A DNA stretch of 64,000 nucleotides from Burkholderia pseudomultivorans (lineage in GTDB: Bacteria; Pseudomonadota; Gammaproteobacteria; Burkholderiales; Burkholderiaceae). This document shows, one piece after another, positions 61,285-64,000 of the stretch. How positions within the stretch are numbered: position 1 is the first letter of the stretch; each line of letters opens with the position of its first letter. The position numbers and the translations under genes were made by a program. The notes under the pieces were generated by a model that did not search any database, was not told where the DNA came from, and saw only the letters and a program-made list of their open reading frames with translations. The stretch lies in the NCBI RefSeq assembly GCF_902499075.1, contig NZ_CABVPP010000011.1:62001-126000 (forward strand). The letters run 5' to 3'.

Positions 61285-63063
61285 TTACTTCTTGCGTTGC
61301 GGCGGCAGGTCCGTGCACACGCCTTCGTACAGCTCGGCGGCCATGCCGACCGATTCGCCGAGCGTCGGGTGCGGATGGATCGTCTTGCCGATGTCTTCCG
61401 CGTCCGCGCCCATCTCGACCGCGAGGCACACTTCGCTGATCAGGTCGCCCGCGTTCAGGCCGACGATGCCGCCGCCGATCACGCGATGGGTTTCCTCGTC
61501 GAAGATCAGCTTGGTAAAGCCTTCGTCGCGGCCGTTCGCGATCGCGCGGCCCGATGCGGCCCACGGGAACACGGCCTTGCCGTACTTGATGCCTTCGGCC
61601 TTGCACTGGTCTTCGGTCTTGCCGGCCCACGCGACTTCCGGATCCGTATACGCGACGGACGGAATCTGCAGTGCGTCGAAGTACGCCTTCTCGCCGTGCG
61701 CGGCTTCCGCTGCGACGTGGCCTTCATGCACGGCCTTGTGCGCGAGCATCGGCTGGCCGACGACGTCGCCGATCGCGAAGATGTGCGGGACGTTGGTGCG
61801 CATCTGCTTGTCGACGTCGATGAAGCCGCGGTCCGTGACGGCGACGCCGGCCTTGTCGGCGCCGATCTTCTTGCCGTTCGGGCTGCGGCCCACCGCGACG
61901 AGCACGAGGTCGTAGCGCTGCGCTTCCGCCGGCGCCTTCTCGCCCTCGAACTTCACGTAGATGCCGTCTTCCTTCGCTTCCGCGCCGACCGTCTTGGTCT
62001 TCAGCATCACGTTGCCGAAGCGCTTCGCGTTGTATTTTTCCCAGACCTTCACGAGGTCGCGGTCCGCGCCCATCATCAAGCCGTCCATCATTTCGACGAC
62101 GTCGATCTCGGCGCCGAGCGTCGAGTAGACCGTCGCCATTTCGAGGCCGATGATGCCGCCGCCGATCACGAGCATGCGCTTGGGCAGTTGGCGCAGTTCG
62201 AGCGCACCGGTCGAGTCGACGACGCGCGGGTCTTCCGGCATGAACGGCAGCTTCACGGCCTGCGAGCCTGCGGCGATGATCGCCTGCTTGAACTTGACGA
62301 CCTTCTTGCCGTTTTCGCCCTGCACTTCCATGTGATACGGATCGACGAACGCGCCGACGCCGGTGACGACCTCGACCTTGCGCGCCTTGGCCATGCCGGC
62401 GAGGCCCGTCGTCAGCTTCTTGACGACGCCGCCCTTGAAGTCGCGCAGCTTGTCGAGATCGACCTGCGGCTTGCCGAACGTGATGCCGTGCGACGCGAGC
62501 GCCGCGGCTTCTTCGACGACCAGCGACGTATGCAGCAGCGCCTTCGACGGAATGCAGCCGACGTTGAGACACACGCCGCCGAGCGTCGAATAGCGCTCGA
62601 CGAGCACCGTCTTCATGCCGAGATCCGCGGCGCGGAACGCGGCCGAGTAGCCGCCGGGGCCGGCGCCGAGCACGAGCATGTCGCACTCGATGTCGGCGGC
62701 GCCGGTGTAGCTGCCGGCTTGCGGTGCGGGCGCCGGTGCGGCCGGTGCGGCTGCGGGCGCGGCGGCCGGAGCCGCGGCCTTGGCCGGTTCGGCTGCCTTC
62801 ACGGGCGCGGCCGCGGCCGCGTCGGCCGACGCTTCGACGAGCGCGATGACCGTGCCTTGCGAGACCTTGTCGCCGGCCTTGATCTTGATTTCCTTGACCG
62901 TGCCGGCGACGTCGCTCGGCACTTCCATGGAGGCCTTGTCCGATTCGAGCGTGATGAGCGTCTGCTCTTTTTCGATCACGTCGCCCGGCTTCACGTTGAC
63001 TTCGATGACATCGACGCCGCTGAAATCGCCGATATCCGGAACCTTGACTTCGATGAGACTCAT
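61285..63063 (-). CDS. lpdA: Dihydrolipoyl dehydrogenase (PDH E3) with N-terminal lipoyl domain
   Basis: The 592-residue protein has a lipoyl domain (about 1-75, with the modified Lys in ESDKASMEVPSD), an Ala/Pro linker (about 85-120), and then the flavoprotein with GAGPGGYSAAFRAADLG, the redox disulfide in GGVCLNVGCIPSKALLH, NAD binding at VIGGGIIGLEMATVYSTLG and the final HPHPTLGE with the base His. The fused lipoyl domain is typical for Burkholderia PDH E3. It reoxidises the E2 lipoyl groups. It is downstream of aceF. Confidence 0.95.
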   Translation of the reverse strand: MSLIEVKVPDIGDFSGVDVIEVNVKPGDVIEKEQTLITLESDKASMEVPSDVAGTVKEIKIKAGDKVSQGTVIALVEASADAAAAAPVKAAEPAKAAAPAAAPAAAPAAPAPAPQAGSYTGAADIECDMLVLGAGPGGYSAAFRAADLGMKTVLVERYSTLGGVCLNVGCIPSKALLHTSLVVEEAAALASHGITFGKPQVDLDKLRDFKGGVVKKLTTGLAGMAKARKVEVVTGVGAFVDPYHMEVQGENGKKVVKFKQAIIAAGSQAVKLPFMPEDPRVVDSTGALELRQLPKRMLVIGGGIIGLEMATVYSTLGAEIDVVEMMDGLMMGADRDLVKVWEKYNAKRFGNVMLKTKTVGAEAKEDGIYVKFEGEKAPAEAQRYDLVLVAVGRSPNGKKIGADKAGVAVTDRGFIDVDKQMRTNVPHIFAIGDVVGQPMLAHKAVHEGHVAAEAAHGEKAYFDALQIPSVAYTDPEVAWAGKTEDQCKAEGIKYGKAVFPWAASGRAIANGRDEGFTKLIFDEETHRVIGGGIVGLNAGDLISEVCLAVEMGADAEDIGKTIHPHPTLGESVGMAAELYEGVCTDLPPQRKK

Positions 63064-63188
63064 GTACGTCCCCTTCTTGTTTGGCTGCTGAGAGAGGGAG
63101 GAAAACCCGCGATTGAACTACGGCCTGACCGGACGACGACATCGGCAGTACCACCTTTGCCGTCCGCCCAAGGACGCGCCTTTCTTTT

Positions 63189-63245
63189 GGTTACTTTTCT
63201 TTGGAAGACAAAGAAAAGTAACCGCCGCCCCGCGCAGGGGCGACG
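63189..63245. repeat. Intergenic double hairpin in the aceF-lpdA gap (Burkholderia repeat element)
   Basis: A perfect 15-bp inverted repeat (GGTTACTTTTCTTTG at 63189-63203 and its complement at 63209-63223, five-base loop) is followed at once by a second hairpin with arms CGCCCC / GGGGCG. From memory, elements of this form are repeated in many Burkholderia genomes. It would be transcribed in the aceF-lpdA message. Confidence 0.75.
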
Positions 63246-63331
63246 CTGGCAGACCGTCAAGCCAACCCGTTCAACGATGGAGCGTGGATCACCGACTCGA
63301 AAACCCACGCTCCCGCGAGCCCCTCAGCTCA

Positions 63332-64000
63332 TCAAAGAATGATGCGACGGAAATCCGCCAGCAACGCGCCGAGATACGCATTGAACCGCGCGGCTTCCGC
63401 GCCGTCGATCACGCGATGGTCGTACGACAGCGACAGCGGCAGCGTCAGGCGCGGCACGAACTGCTTGCCGTCCCACACCGGCTTCATCTGGCCGCGCGAC
63501 AAGCCGAGGATCGCCACTTCCGGCGCGTTGATGATCGGCGTGAAGTTCGTGCCGCCGATCCCGCCGAGCGACGAGATCGAGAAGCAGCCGCCCTGCATCT
63601 GGTCCGGCTTCAGCTTGCCTTCGCGCGCGGCCTTCGACAGCTCGGCCATTTCCTTCGCGATGTCGACGAGACCCTTCTTGTCCGCATCGCGGATCACCGG
63701 CACGACGAGGCCGTTCGGCGTGTCGGCCGCAAAACCGATGTGGTAGTACTGCTTGAACACGAGGTTGTCGCCGTCGAGGCTCGCGTTGAAGGTCGGGAAC
63801 TTCTTCAGCGCGGCCACCACCGCCTTGATCACGAACGCGAGCATCGTGAACTTCACGCCCGCCTTCTCGTGCTCCTTGTTCAGCTGCACGCGCAGCGCCT
63901 CGAGCTCGGTGATGTCGGCTTCGTCGTTGTTCGTGACGTGCGGGATCATCACCCAGTTGCGATGCAGGTTCGCGCCCGAGATCTTCTTGATGCGCGACAG
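63332..64000 (-). CDS. aceF: Dihydrolipoamide acetyltransferase (PDH E2), 3' part
   Basis: The gene runs off the right edge; about 222 C-terminal codons are visible. They form the catalytic acetyltransferase domain: [20 protein letters not shown] at the edge, then [20 protein letters not shown], and the active site [15 protein letters not shown]. The chain ends in LADFRRIIL, the usual end. It transfers acetyl groups to CoA in pyruvate dehydrogenase. lpdA follows after 268 bases containing the double hairpin; aceE is expected off the right edge. Confidence 0.93.
   Translation of the reverse strand: MSRIKKISGANLHRNWVMIPHVTNNDEADITELEALRVQLNKEHEKAGVKFTMLAFVIKAVVAALKKFPTFNASLDGDNLVFKQYYHIGFAADTPNGLVVPVIRDADKKGLVDIAKEMAELSKAAREGKLKPDQMQGGCFSISSLGGIGGTNFTPIINAPEVAILGLSRGQMKPVWDGKQFVPRLTLPLSLSYDHRVIDGAEAARFNAYLGALLADFRRIIL

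Noticed and set aside
61297-63342. 681-codon plus-strand frame opposite lpdA
   Set aside because: Shadow of lpdA, which has all its motifs.

Overview
The window is chromosomal DNA of a Burkholderia, most likely of the B. cepacia complex. The evidence is very high GC with strong G/C third positions, core proteins of Burkholderia type (MutS, an LpdA with its own lipoyl domain, a PhaP-type phasin, the isc cluster, the LolCD pair) and a Burkholderiales gene order. The species is inferred and no rRNA or tRNA gene is present to fix it.

Region 1 (1 to about 13,035) is the right-hand part of a temperate prophage of lower and uneven GC. A leftward operon starts at a Cro-like gene and runs through a CII-like regulator, a small protein, a Toprim/VirE primase-helicase and a zinc-finger protein in the antiterminator position. 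Two self-contained cassettes follow, a RelA/SpoT-fold synthetase and a 64-residue protein, and then the terminase small and large subunits; the large subunit runs off the left edge. A CI-type repressor gene faces the other way. Both early promoters carry the same pair of 15-bp operators in the same geometry. The rightward operon encodes a small membrane protein, an unknown protein, a ParB-like protein, another unknown and an AlpA-like excisionase, and meets a tyrosine integrase head-on. The integrase lies against the 5' end of mutS. The prophage appears to have replaced the mutS promoter and its first ~22 codons, which is the most interesting point in the window.

Region 2 (about 13,035 to 64,000) is core chromosome. 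In order it holds: mutS and a secreted phosphoesterase-like protein; slyD divergent from an L16 hydroxylase-like gene; a Ser/Ala lipoprotein; a leftward block with dapA, bamC, an MBL hydrolase, a methyltransferase, trpS, an M50 protease, a YciO-family protein, a PHP phosphatase, an alpha/beta hydrolase and a ferritin-like protein; a rightward gamma carbonic anhydrase, hslO and a lipoprotein; leftward pyrG-kdsA-eno-ftsB; leftward lolC-lolD-tatD-comEC and a hydrolase; rightward recJ-prfB-lysS, with the prfB programmed frameshift; the complete isc operon (LMW phosphatase, iscR-S-U-A, hscB-hscA-fdx-iscX) with two IscR boxes; lutA-lutB facing an IclR regulator; a PBP7-like peptidase; a phasin with a 12-bp inverted repeat around its promoter; and the pyruvate dehydrogenase genes aceF (cut by the right edge) and lpdA.

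The main points to check are the prophage/mutS fusion, the RelA/SpoT cassette as a possible anti-phage toxin, a palindrome family (CAAAG..CTTTG) scattered through the prophage, and a nested inverted repeat beside the primase that could be an origin. Coordinates of short sites were counted by eye and may be off by a base.
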